From contig NC_053404.1 of assembly GCF_016859285.1 (NCBI RefSeq), forward strand, positions 14,840,605-14,904,604: DNA of 64,000 bases. The letters are read 5' to 3'. Positions 49,693 to 64,000 of the stretch are shown here, in pieces. A model generated the notes under the pieces. It had not been told where the DNA came from. It saw only the letters and a list, made by a program, of their open reading frames with translations, and ran no database searches. The position numbers were made by a program, and so were the translations under genes. Numbering within the stretch: position 1 is the first letter of the stretch; the number at the start of each line of letters is the position of its first letter. Source of the stretch: Xiphias gladius (lineage: Eukaryota; Chordata; Actinopteri; Istiophoriformes; Xiphiidae).

Positions 49693-51061
49693 GGAAAGCA
49701 GTGACCCCTTGACACAAAGGGTGCGTCTTTACATGATGTAGGTGAAATATCTGTCATACAGAAACAGGAGCGGATCTCTGCTCTGAGTAGAGGCTCCAGC
49801 CATTCACTTTTCTGTTCATTGCTGCCAAACATGTGCAACACCTCCACATTTCCTGTGTCTATTGAGAAACATCATATTATACACTGTCTTCCAGCTAAAT
49901 TTGGAAAATAATAGGCTATCCAGGACTTTAATCATACTCTTTATACTCATCTTAAAAATATGTAAGGGCCAATTTTGTAGATTTTTATGCTTTAATTCAG
50001 ATGTTTGGAAACATGTACGGTTGTAAAAAAACAAGCCTGAAAAGTTGACATTTTGAGAAGATTCTGACCGATTACAGAGGATGTTATCCAGAACAGGAGA
50101 AGATATAATCTATGTTGTATATACAAAGATCAAATTAATAAGTATAATCATGTGACTGACAAAATAGAGCCATAATATTGTCCATGGCCTCTAAATGATT
50201 TCAAAATCTGACACCATAAAGGATGTACTACCAGGAGCCTGGCAGTTCAGGGGCGGAGAGGCAGCATCCAGTTTCCTCTGCAATATAGGCATAAGCCAAC
50301 TGACTTGAGACCACTGACTGCAGGCAGGAATAGGTTCCAAAGCACTGCCTCCCTGGCTTTTACCTGGACACACAGATACATGCTATTATACAGAGTATCT
50401 GTGTGCACAAACTAAACACTTCTTTTAAAGCAGACCTTAGTATTGACAAGCAGAGCTCAAGCAGCTGGAGCAGATGAACACATTAATTTAAACAAAATAA
50501 TAATTTTGTTGAATTTAAACTGTTAATGATGGATTGTAGTGTGTGGCAGACTCAAAACAGAGTTGCAGTGTTTAGACAGGATTTAAATAAATTTTGCCCT
50601 TGAACCTGCTGGACTGATAGTAGACTTTTACTTTGCTCTCTAACACTCTATTGTGCTTTGTCGTATACTGGTAATATTTTTGTTAGGTCCCTGTGGAAAA
50701 AGAAGGAACTGCGGTTTCTAAGTTAAAGACAAATAAAGATACAATATTGTACTTATATACCTTTAGATCCTCTATTATTTGGGGGGGGGGGTGCCACCTC
50801 TGTGAAGACTGAGCGTGTTTGGAGTAGTACTCTGTACCTTCCTGTAGATGCAGGAATGCTATTGCATGGCTTTTATCAGTGGCAGCCTGCACCATAAAAT
50901 AAGAAAAACATAGAGATATATCCTCATCTTTACAATAAGTTAATTGGATATTTCTGGAGCTATTTCTACAGGAGAAAAGAAATTGTAGTCCTATAACTGT
51001 GGTACTTTCTCTGCCCATTTCTTTCAAAAATAAAAGCCATCTCCAAACTGCATTAAGAATG

Positions 51062-51357
51062 CTACAGATGGGCGGCAAATTAAAGGAAAACCCGAATAAA
51101 TGAGTGGAGAAACATAGCAAATGCAGATGCCTACGCTCAGGGCACGAGGGGTCACTGAATGGTTTGATGAGTACGAAAATGATGTGAATCATATGCTATG
51201 ACCTTCGCAGTCACCTCACCTCAACCCAACTGAAAACCTATGAGAGATTTTGGACTGACGTTTCAGACAGCTGCTCTGGTGCCAAGTGGTGGCCCAACAC
51301 CTTACCAAGACACTTCATGGTGGTTTTTGCCTTTAATTTGTCACCCTTCTGTATGTT
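51062..51357 (+). mobile_element. Non-autonomous Tc1/mariner-like element
   Basis: Terminal inverted repeats are visible: CTACAGATGGGCGGCAAATT at the left matches, inverted, AATTTGTCACCCTTCTGTATG at the right. Inside, CAGTCACCTCACCTCAACCC and the bases after it resemble the SPDLNPIENLWEIL end of Tc1 transposases, but with stop codons and substitutions. The element is about 300 bases long and cannot encode a transposase. It lies in the acad11 intron between exons 9 and 10. Confidence 0.65.
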
Positions 51358-54270
51358 GTCCAGGCAAAGAGATTATTCCATGTGGAATATAATTTATGTA
51401 ATCAACAGACTCACTGTTTTCTCGCTCAAATTAATCAGTCCTAATTGTATGAATGAACCTCTGTGCTCTGCCAAATCCTTTCATGTCCTAGATAAAATTC
51501 CATCTGGGCAAGCAAAACTCTTCTGTTCTTGGTAACACTTGGCACTGACCTCCTGAGCAGGAAGCATGTATTGTCTCATGGAGTCTTTGACCTGCTGGTG
51601 TATAGCCTGACTTTTAGCTGTCTGGAGGAACAGTCTGTCTTCTGTTGGACCTGTGAGAGACCTGGCAAGAAACACATCTAACATGTTTTTAAAAAAAAAT
51701 CAATGGGGAATATCAGAAGCAGCCATTGGATGCGAAATTCCAACTGTTGCTGGCTTAAATTTATTCAGCAGGTGGAATCAATCTGTTTTCTGGCGTACAT
51801 TAGCACACTGAATTTACATAATATTCTATTAATACTAGCATGTTTTGACTGTCTTAATGCTTCATATCAAACTATATTAATTCTGATATCAGTGCATTAA
51901 TGCACATCAATAAAATTTTAACTGCAACCAACCTCTGTGCAAGCTGCAAGGCAACCTTAGCTGAAGGCTCTACACACTGGCTGAACTGAGCTGCACTGGG
52001 TGCACTAGCATTACCCAGTAGGTGGCGAGCATGGATTCCCTTGTAAATAAAAAAAGAGTGGGTTTCTCTGTAGTTTTTCTCTGTACATTTCAAGTAACAC
52101 CGCAATAATGCCACATTTACAACTTCAAAACTATATTTTCATACGCTTAGCTATTATTTTTTACCTCCTTAAATTCCAGTGTATGTTTATCTCAAAAGGG
52201 GAAATAAGACTTGCTGCTGTACTTGACATATAAACAGGGACACACCTGGGTAATACCTGCCATTTTAAAACCAGACAAGGCCAGATAGAAATTCAGCTGT
52301 GGTAAAGCAGATGGCATTCCCTGGCACCTGCAGTAAATGGAGATCAGATCACCCACGGTTGGAATATCTGCTCAGTGGTTGGGAGACAAGACAGGAAAGG
52401 CACAGTGACAAATGGAACAGATACTTTGAACCTACACATGTATGTTTACACAAAAATATTACAAAATGTCCTTATACCCAGCCATTTTCAATGCCAGTTA
52501 ATCTTGCTCAGGGTTGTTACTTGTTAGTTTTCATTACCTTCTATTTCTTTTAAGCTGCCCATTGTACCGATAATGTTGAGGCCTGTGGGCATGTAGTGAG
52601 GCATTAAGAAGTACGCCAAATCTACCAGGGGCTGCCCAGTGGTAGACAGCTCCCAGTCCAACACTGCTATCACACATGCCTAACGACATCAAACCCAATT
52701 TGTGACATAATTATTGTCAAATGCAGCAAAGTGATAAGAATAACTGTCTGAAAAATTGTACTTTTGTTGGATGGAATATCAAGTTATCCAGTCGGAAATC
52801 TCCATGGACAAGCGTGACCTCATTGTCACTGGCTGGCAAATTCTTCATCAACCAATCAGACAGTTCATTCATGGCTGCAATGCCTCTGTGGGCTGCTGTG
52901 GTGTACTGCTTAGTCCAGGTGGACACCTTTAAAGAAGGAAAGAAATTTCTCAGTGGTACAGATTTAACGATTTTTTCCAGATTAGATATAGTTATTCTTG
53001 ATTCACTGAGTACTAGGTGTTATCTCACCTGTCTCTTGCAGTAGCCTGGTCTTCTACCATACCCCTCAAGGTTCAGCTATGCCAGGTCCAGTGAGTGTAG
53101 CTTTGCCAACACTTCCACTGCAGCCACATATAGAGTCGTTCTCTCTGCTGGACTTATTCCAGGGAAACAAAGATCCCTGAATATACACCCCTGGTCAATA
53201 GCAATGGATAAGAAATAGTGTTTTTTTTTTCAAAATATCTAACCTTTCATCTAATGATAGCTGACCATTATACAATACCAAAGTACATATACTAAGCTAG
53301 AGTGTGGCATAAAAGCCAGCCCATGTGAGTCCAAAATAGAGCAAAGGTCAAGCAAAAGAGCAATGGAAGATATAATAGATGAAGGGACTTATGGCTGGAG
53401 ACTTCACAGTCTTGTGAAAACTGGCTCTTGGTGGCACAAATTTACCTTCACATGCTCCATCAAGTAGAACTCTGTTCCAATGACTTCAACATCAGTGCAG
53501 TGCAAGAGAGGCTGAGCCACAGGGAAACCAGCAGAGAACAGGGCCTTCTGTACCTGATACTCTCTGTCCACCTGCAAACAAAGTCACAAAGATCAACAAT
53601 ACCATGCCTAAATATCAGCCATATTGTAAACCTCCAGATATTATGGTAACAATTTATTTTAGGGGTCCCATAGTTCCTTAATATAATTTCCTATACAAGA
53701 TATGTAACTGTTAATTCATAGGAAGGTTTCTAAAAAGAACTGTCATTTTGTATGACTTGTATAGTAATTGCAGATAATATGAAGTTGGTACACTTCTAAT
53801 TCATTAATTCCAATTAATTGCTATTTTACAGAGTAGATAGTCTTTTAATCTGTGCACAGGTGGTCTGAACAAAATGTAATATTTGTGTACACAATTCAAA
53901 ATGTATGTGGGGGGTGTGTCTCAAATAACATAATTAAAATTCACTTGGGTTTTAGTGGATCTCTGTCTCTCTTTAGCAGTCTTTAAGGTTTAACAGTTCT
54001 TTCAACGAAATTTATCTGAAAATCAGCTGCTGCATATGAACCTAATACAATTAACTAAACTTTCACAGAACTTTGCCTCCATTTTCCCTATGATGACTAA
54101 CAAGTTTCATATTTCTTTACAGGAAACTCCCTAAAAAGTTATTATAGGGAATTATATGGGATGAATAGCATTTGTAATAATCTTTGCACTTATATTTATT
54201 AAGTTTTGCATGGTACAAGCAATGAGCTATGCCTTGATATATTGATAATTTGGCTTTCGCACAAACACAT

Positions 54271-54289
54271 TTTTTTTTTTTTTTTTTTT
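54271..54289. repeat. Poly-T run
   Basis: About 19 T in acad11 intron 2. Simple sequence. Confidence 0.8.
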
Positions 54290-54904
54290 CTGACTGTCCC
54301 TTTGACGTGACAAGTTTGGCCAAATAGCGTGAAGTGAATTCCTCAGTCACCCAAACCAAAGGAAGTTTCTCCCCCTGCTGGTGGAGTGACATGACACAAC
54401 AGTGCTGCAGACAAATTTAGTGCTAACATTTTTAATTAACCAAAGTAATTCATTTGTTAAACCTTACCTTGTGAGCCCCTGGCAGCAGCTCACACGTGGG
54501 TTTCTTCCCTAGAACGTAGCTCTTTGACGGTTTCTGGATTAGGAAGGTTGGGTTTGACTGACCAGCACTTAAAAGACAATAATGTGTTAGCGTGTTTGCA
54601 GTAAACTAGCCTATCATGATTTGCGCAATATTAACTTTCTATTGCTTGCTCGTTTAATGTAGCTGACAAACTAGGAAACAAAACAACGCTATCCGTCTTA
54701 CCTGTATTGTCTGACAATGAGTGTGTTATTATTTGACTGGGCAGACAAATGTCACTGACGTCTGCCAACACTGAATTTGTGTTGTTGTCGTACAGGAGTT
54801 GTCAGCTCTTCCACTTTCTCAGATTGGATTAGTCGTTTCCAGGTGCGTTGGTGATCATAACTTTGGCAATGTTGATATTGGTCGGACCATTCACTGATGC
54901 ACAT

Positions 54905-55240
54905 CGACGCAACGTTCTAAAAAAAAAAAACATTTTATTTAAGATGATATCTTACAGTAATTCATCGGAAATTTAAAACCTAAAGGCCATAAATAAGCCG
55001 GCGACCAGTCCTTATCTTCGAAAGACTGTTCAAATAATCCACTAAAGTAGGAACACTTTGAGGTATTTGAAGTCGTTTTCTACACGGACGTTGTTTACTG
55101 GAACACACATCCTGACGGCTGAGCTGAGTTGTGAAGACGTGTACTTTCCGTACCGATATAAACGTCTAGGTAGTTCCCCCCTTATTTATATTTGCAACAG
55201 TATATTTCGTTGATATTGTTGAGTGTTTTTTGTTTCTCTA
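54905..55240. promoter_or_regulatory. Divergent promoter interval, acad11 (-) and uba5 (+)
   Basis: Only 336 bases lie between the acad11 ATG (54904) and the uba5 ATG (55241), transcribed in opposite directions. The interval contains CpG dinucleotides and a 12-base poly-A run. Because uba5 is intact, this promoter must still work in at least one direction even though acad11 is broken. Confidence 0.5.
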
Positions 55241-58353
<3,113 letters not shown>

Positions 58354-58433
58354 TCAGCAATCTGAAGGCACATTTCTGCTTTTCAGATAAAACATGCCTT
58401 TTCTCACATGCATTTTCCATTGCTTTCTTTAAT

Positions 58434-58822
58434 AATAAACAATCTAATGATGGCTGCTTGGGGACAAAAAAGTGAAAGCCAATTGGTGACAACCCAGAAT
58501 TTATTCCTTCTAACAGCTAAAAAAGGGAAATGCATGTAAAGTGCCACTGATGGCATTACTTTAGTGAAAAAAAAAAAAAAAAAGGAGATACAGTTAAATG
58601 CGTCATTTAATGACGAACTGGGATGGTGTGTAGTACAGAACAGTCTCTGACAAACTAGCTATAAAACTAGAATTATATCACTGTTACTGTGCATTAAAAT
58701 GTATCACAATGTGTATTTTCTACAGTTTTTATTTGTGAATATGTCTTCTGTCATTCACTCAGCTTTAAGAAAACATCTGCTACAGCAGTACTAATGAACA
58801 ATGTTTAAGTTGTCTCAATAAA
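58434..58822 (+). terminator. uba5 polyadenylation signals
   Basis: AATAAA occurs at 58434-58439 (about 80 bases after the stop) and at 58817-58822. Short and long 3' UTR forms are both possible. Confidence 0.65.
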
Positions 58823-60074
58823 GTATTTATTAGATGGAATACAATCTTCTCAATATATTGGATTTGATTTTTGTTGTTGTCTTGTACAGCTTTTACAGCT
58901 CTTAATTACTATCCATTAACACATGAATATAGAGAAAAACTTCAGATAAACTGTAAGTATTACATTTGGCAATGAGGCTGTAGGTTTTGGTATATTGTGT
59001 CCCTTTTGGCTTCATGTACATTCAACAAACAAATGGATATTTTATTGTACTTTAACATGGACAGTCACGTGGCACCATCATGTTTTTGGCAATTCCCTTT
59101 AATTCTTTGTTGTAAATACATAAATATATGTCCACTTAGTTTGGCATAAACAAACCAAGAAATGCTCAGACTTTGTCTAGGCTTGTTTTTTACTTGGGCT
59201 ATATATTTTCTCTCTTTAGAATACATGGTTAATGCTCGTGGGTAAACATTTCTATGCAACATAAATATAAAAAATGGTATCTATATTTGATTTTAGAGAC
59301 AGCAGCTCTCGGGCGTTATTCATTTACAATGTCTGGAATATAGACTTGGAAACAAAAATGCTTGAGGTCCGATAGTCCTACTAATTAATATTCTCTAAAC
59401 ATTTTTGGTAAAAGTTAAGAGATACCAGCATGATCATAATGGGTTGTGGCAATGTTTGACAGTCCATCTGTTATCTCCTTGGGAGAAGCTTGAGAAGCCC
59501 TTTTTCCCCGGATTTTTAGTGTTATTTAGTTTTTAGTGTTATTTATATTTAACCATGAATCTTAATTTAAAAAAAAAAAAAAAACTTGTCAGAGTGCATA
59601 GGAAAATACCAAATGTGTCTATTCTCATTAATCATGTTACAGATTAGAATATGCTAAACTTGGCTGGGCTGATTTCAAGATAGCAAATGAATCTGTGCTG
59701 CTATTTTGACAATGTACACTGTTGGTGTAAATAGGAATGGAATGTTTGAATCTTAGTGTAAACCTGAGTTCCAGGCCCTTAAAAGGACTTTTTCAATTAA
59801 AGTTTCTTATACATGATTATGTTAGAAATATTAATAAATACTTTTGGCAAATACACAGGTTTCAAAGAATAATATGGCAGACTTCATAATCCTGCTGGTT
59901 GGTACAGTATACTGGACCACACCCTAAAACCTCCATCCAGACGGCAGTCACAGTGTGATGACCAGGATGGTTCCCTTTTTGATGAAACCATTGGTTTTTC
60001 ATATTGATACTACTCTATGATAGTTAGAGCTATTAAAAAACAGCCTTTAAAGTGGCAGTAGTGGCTGAACACAG
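58823..60074. other. Convergent uba5/nphp3 interval, mostly nphp3 3' UTR
   Basis: AT-rich non-coding DNA. A reverse-strand AATAAA (TTTATT at 59041-59046) could end nphp3 transcripts with a 3' UTR of about 1 kb. A poly-A run lies near 59566-59584. No other gene is seen. Confidence 0.5.
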
Positions 60075-63000
60075 TCACCTTGGGGCATGTGGGAGGGGAG
60101 CAGGTCCTCTCAGGCTAAATGTGTCCCCACTGGAGGAATGACGGGACGGGGCATTTCCACACACTAGCGATGGCTCTGCCTCTTTAATTTCCATTGCACG
60201 CTTGTAAAGCTCTGCTGCCTTCTCAAAGTCGCCCTCTTCATAGCTATTTACAAATCAGAAAAACAGAACAGAAAAAGATCAAAAAAAGTTATTCAATGTA
60301 AAAACAATTAATTGCCGTTCTTCTGATAAACCGAATGTCAAACATAACCTGGACCACTGTACCTTAGCACAGCCAGGTTTTTTAGGGTCTCTCCGACTCG
60401 TGGATGTGAGCGCCCCAAACTGTCCTCATACACTTTAAGTGCTCGTTCATAAAGAGGCAAGGCATCATTGTGCTTCTTCTGCCAAAGAAAGAAGTTCACA
60501 GTTAGTTTTGCTCAATACAACCTAAAATACAGATTCGCATGGTCATTGAAATAAAAACTTAGTATGTACAAAGTACAGTACTTTATATCACACATGCAAG
60601 TCTGGAGTATGTGGTACAGACAGAAGAAGCATGATGAACAATCTCACCAATTGGCAGTATATTACAGCCAGGTTAACCAGTGCTGTGGCTACACTGGGAT
60701 GTTTGGGCCCAAAACTTTTTTCCCTGATTTCCAGAGAGAGCTCATACAGTGGCACAGCCTTCTCCAGCTTCCCCTACGCAAAAAACACACCTGTAAATCA
60801 GACTGTCATTCAACAAATAACTCAAAAGTTTCAGTGTCAACAGGCAAATGTGTCTCACTCTGCGTTTATAGAGCATGGCCAGGTGTTTGAGTGTGTATGC
60901 CAGCGATGGGTGGTCTGGGGACAAGGCCTTCTTGCGAATGTCCAGCGCCCTCTCATACATGTCCTCAGCTGTTTCATACTCCCTCCTCTCAGTGTGCAGT
61001 GCAGCCAGGTTGTTGAGGGACTGAGCACAGTCTGGATGATCTGGACCGAGGACACGCTGACGCATCTCAAGAGACCGGGTCAAAAAAACCTTGGCTGCAC
61101 TGGTGAGAGCAAAGAGTGCAACTTGAACTATCTTGGAACTGTGTATTTAATGTAAATAATTAAGAAAGTGTTAAATGTCTTTGTACGTGTGTGCCAGCTC
61201 TAACATGTGTGCCTTACTCCAGGTTGTTTTGGAGGTAGTACAGGACTCCCAGTTCATTAAGTGTCTTGGCACAGTCAGCAGAGTCTTTCCCCAAGGTTAG
61301 CTCCTCAAGCTGTAGAGCTCTCCGCCTTAACAAAGTGAAGCCATACTGAAAGGTGAAGTAGACAGAAGACATGTAAAATATGACTGATTAAGTGAGGATG
61401 ACTAAATATGTGGTTATCTGAGAAATGTGCTCACCATATGACCTTTCTGGCGAGCGGTTTTCTGACGTATCTTCACTGACCTCTTCCTGAGTTTCTCTGC
61501 TTGTTCATACCTGATTGTAAAAGTACCAGGTGTGAGCCATTAATTATTTTATTTAAATTGAATCCTGACTGAGTGTCTTTGAGTGTTGTAGTTATTGTTT
61601 AACTTTCAATAAGGTCTCAATATAATTTGCAAAGGTGTGATGCCTCTTTGTAAAACCAGTGCTCAGCTGGAACAACCAATAAACTATACTACATGAACAA
61701 CAACTATAAATAACATCATGCGTTTCATCGCCAAGAGAGTCTCATTTACTTGTTTTGTTTCTGATAGAGCATGGCGAGTGATTCTAGCTCTCGTGCTACG
61801 CTGGCGTGCTCAGCACCGTAGGCGTTCTCGCTTATCTCCAGGGCCTGCTTATACAGCTGCTCAGCGTTGCCATACTTCTTCCACTGAACATAAACCCCGG
61901 CCAGCTGGTGCAGGGAGCGAGCTACGCTGGGATGGTCTGGGTCCAGGGCTGTCTCCCTGATCTCAAGGGACCTTTGTAAAGGGGCTACAGCCTAGACAAA
62001 CAGACAGAAGGAACTATATACGTACACATTGTGAAAATGTGCACTTTCCTAGCAGAAAATAATAACAGACACTTATGTTAGCTGTGTAAGCAAATGAAAA
62101 CAAGCAAATTGCGATGCAGTGAAGAATAAATGTAGATTCTTTTAATAACTCAAAAGCTAAAAGTATATAAAATATTACAATCTTATACTCTACCTGACTT
62201 GGAAGGCCCAGGTCTTTAAGGAAACGTCCTAAAGTCTCATACAGGTTTGCCAAATTGGTCATGCTGTCTTCACTCTCACAGCTCTTCTCATAGTGTTTCA
62301 GGGAGTCAAAGTACTCACTGGCCATTGAGCTTTTGTCTTTGCCCACATACTGCCAATAGGCCAGCAACTCTGAGAAATGACCCCTGGAAAATGAAAACAA
62401 CATACACCTGTAAGACAATACCTGGACAAATGTGACAGGCTTTGTTATATCAGTTTGTGTGTATGCATGTTTTGTACCTCTTGTAGAGGTTTTGGGAGAC
62501 AAACAGGTTCAAGAGGCTGAGCTGCAGCTTAGTCCTGTCTTCCTGCTGTTGGAGCAGCCAGGGAAGCTCATCTGCAACACGCCACGTCACACGATTCTGG
62601 CTATACACACACACACAAAGACATGAGTTGTACTGACATAAGGATGTGAAGTTTGTTGCATGAGGATAGGGTAGCTACTTTAAGGCACCCGAGTTGTTGG
62701 CTGAAGTAATGGATGAGTTTCTCTCTGTAAGTGGCTGAGCTGCTTCCTCCACCCAGGAACTCCAACCTCACAGCTTCCCAAGCCTGAAAGACAGTCACAG
62801 AGAGAGACAAAAACAAAAAAATTGTTTATTTATTAATTATTTTATGCATTTTGTCTTTAATGAAGCTGTGCTCTATAATTTTATTGACCAAGGAGAATAA
62901 TTACCTGCAGGTGTTGAAATCTGATGAGCCCACAGCGGAGGGTTACAATGCAGAGTCTGTTCAGGCGGTACAGCACAGAGGAAAGGAAAGGTAACTGTAG

Positions 63001-64000
63001 CTCTGGGAAAAGGTCTAGTACCTCTGACTCACTCACTCCATTATGGCTGGCACATACAAGGCACAGTATCTGAGGAGAGACAAAAAAGACAAGCACATAT
63101 TACTCAGAAAAAGAAAAAAAAATTACATACAGGACAACAGAATGTTAATGTGAGTCCCTGTGAGGCCAAATTAAACCAGACTGTGATATTTCTTCCTAAT
63201 CAAAAAAATACACTATGACATGGTTAAGCGAGCTAAAAGTAGGTTGGCAGCACACACTTGCCATTAAAACAAATAAGGATGACAAAACTCTGTCTTTAAA
63301 TGGAGAGACGTTGTTATTTTGTCTAGAAATAGGTCACCTCTCTCATAATGTGTCGCTCTCTGTCTGTGTTGAGCGAGCTCAGCGTCATCTTGAGTCCCAG
63401 GCGGTAGAGCGACATGGTGTCCTGACACTGCAGACACTGCTCCATGCCTTTCTCCTGTGACCAACATGATCTACTGCTGGCCAGTGAAAAAACACATAAC
63501 ACGATCAAGTCAACAGAAGTTAAATCATATGTAGCCACACATCCAGAGACATCTATTGAAGATATAATATGAATTTACAGACAACTTTACCATTATATAC
63601 ATTTCATTGCAATGAAAAGCATGTGTCCTGTATCTTTTCCTTTGAAAAGTAGTGAAATTACATAAGAGGTAAATTTTTTAAGCCTTGCTGTTGCTTTAAA
63701 AGGGCAATAAAAACAGCAGACTGACCAATAACAAAACAGTTCAGGACAAGCCTGCAGAAAATGTTTCCGAATAATTCTGCAATCTTAAAATATCTTCAAG
63801 GGGGGACGATAGCAACAGATTGTTGTCTATTCTGTAGCTGAGTCTGTGAAATGACCATGCTAGAGGAAAAGAGAATTTGTCTGTGACGGTTAATACATTC
63901 AGAATTGGAAAACAAGTGTTGGCTAACCTGGTGATCATCCTTGCCAGTAGTGTGACATATAATGCATTGCAGGTTGATGCTGAGCGACAGTGCCTTTCCA
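60075..64000 (-). CDS. nphp3: Nephrocystin-3, C-terminal half (13 exons, partial at right edge)
   Basis: Ciliary protein of the inversin compartment that works with INVS and NEK8; loss causes nephronophthisis and left-right defects in vertebrates. Exons in transcript order: 63928-64000 (cut by the window), 63338-63454, 62905-63069, 62689-62783, 62478-62600, 62194-62383, 61750-61991, 61435-61510, 61218-61345, 60859-61099, 60648-60773, 60363-60478, 60075-60243. All phases agree; about 619 residues of a family protein near 1330. First come helical regions ([12 protein letters not shown]), then serial tetratricopeptide repeats with the typical 42-residue period: [20 protein letters not shown], then [14 protein letters not shown], then [40 protein letters not shown], and [17 protein letters not shown]. 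The Ser-rich tail includes [12 protein letters not shown] as in human but ends differently and sooner. The N-terminal coiled coil and NTPase-like region lie beyond the edge. Confidence 0.95.

Larger units (their letters stand above)
37729..54904 (-). pseudogene. acad11: Acyl-CoA dehydrogenase family member 11, disabled
   Basis: ACAD11 normally joins an N-terminal aminoglycoside-phosphotransferase-like kinase domain to an acyl-CoA dehydrogenase (lipid and 4-hydroxy-acid oxidation). Recognisable exons in transcript order: 54702-54904, 54468-54567, 53446-53571, 53029-53190, 52762-52926, 52538-52679, 52246-52367, 51933-52039, 51550-51661, 50761-50841, 50232-50363, 49751-49858, 47969-48067, 39103-39143, 38779-38892, 38520-38633, about 37915-37989, 37729 to about 37845. 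Kinase motifs HGDFRLDN and VLDWEL are intact. Lesions: in-frame TGA at 54754-54752; in-frame TAG at 53079-53077; one extra base near 50305; about 8 bases lost near 50248; exon-12 donor AT instead of GT at 49750-49749; two dehydrogenase exons not found; the 3' exons shortened or out of frame. Remaining splice sites and phases are good, so decay looks fairly recent. Assembly error cannot explain this many independent lesions. Confidence 0.85.

Noticed and set aside
50683-51192. 169-codon open frame on the minus strand as a separate gene
   Set aside because: Its only meaningful part is acad11 exon 10 (50761-50841); the rest is intron and part of a Tc1-like element.
54752-54754. TGA in acad11 exon 1 as a selenocysteine or readthrough codon
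   Set aside because: The family has no selenocysteine at this site, no SECIS element was noticed, and further frameshifts downstream make recoding pointless.
60631-61155. 174-codon open frame on the plus strand
   Set aside because: Antisense to two nphp3 TPR exons that have correct splice sites and homology.

Overview
This window is nuclear DNA from a ray-finned (teleost) fish, probably a percomorph. The evidence is the multi-exon vertebrate genes with GT-AG introns, teleost-type interspersed repeats (a MITE family, a SINE-like repeat, a Tc1-like non-autonomous element and an L2-type LINE 3' end), and protein sequences close to but distinct from mammalian orthologues. Exons were traced by hand from the sequence. 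Each splice site was accepted only if reading phase and homology both held. Protein identities rest on remembered family sequences, not on a database search.

Layout. 1-3900: AT-rich intergenic DNA with one GC-rich block near the left end. 3924-4157 (-): a candidate first exon of an unidentified membrane protein, head-to-head with trpc1. 4481-18546 (+): trpc1, a TRPC cation-channel subunit, 13 coding exons. 20241-27458 (-): pcolce2, a procollagen C-proteinase enhancer, 9 coding exons. 28508-37221 (+): u2surp (SR140), a U2 snRNP-associated splicing factor, 26 coding exons, head-to-head with pcolce2. 37729-54904 (-): acad11, which is broken. Inside its largest intron, on the opposite strand, lies an intact ackr4 chemokine scavenger receptor (43304-44410, +). 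55241-58353 (+): uba5, the UFM1-activating enzyme, head-to-head with acad11. 60075-64000 (-): the 3' half of nphp3, a TPR ciliary protein that runs off the right edge.

Gene order matches two human chromosome 3q blocks (TRPC1-PCOLCE2-U2SURP, and ACAD11/ACKR4-UBA5-NPHP3), here adjacent. There is no operon-like logic. Shared regulation is likely only at the three divergent promoters (unknown/trpc1, pcolce2/u2surp, acad11/uba5).

Most notable observation: acad11 carries two in-frame stop codons, two frameshifts, a destroyed splice donor, and missing or shortened dehydrogenase exons. Its nested gene ackr4 and its promoter partner uba5 are intact. I found no novel defence, mobile or metabolic system. 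The rest is ordinary vertebrate gene content with a few unusual splice sites and repeats.
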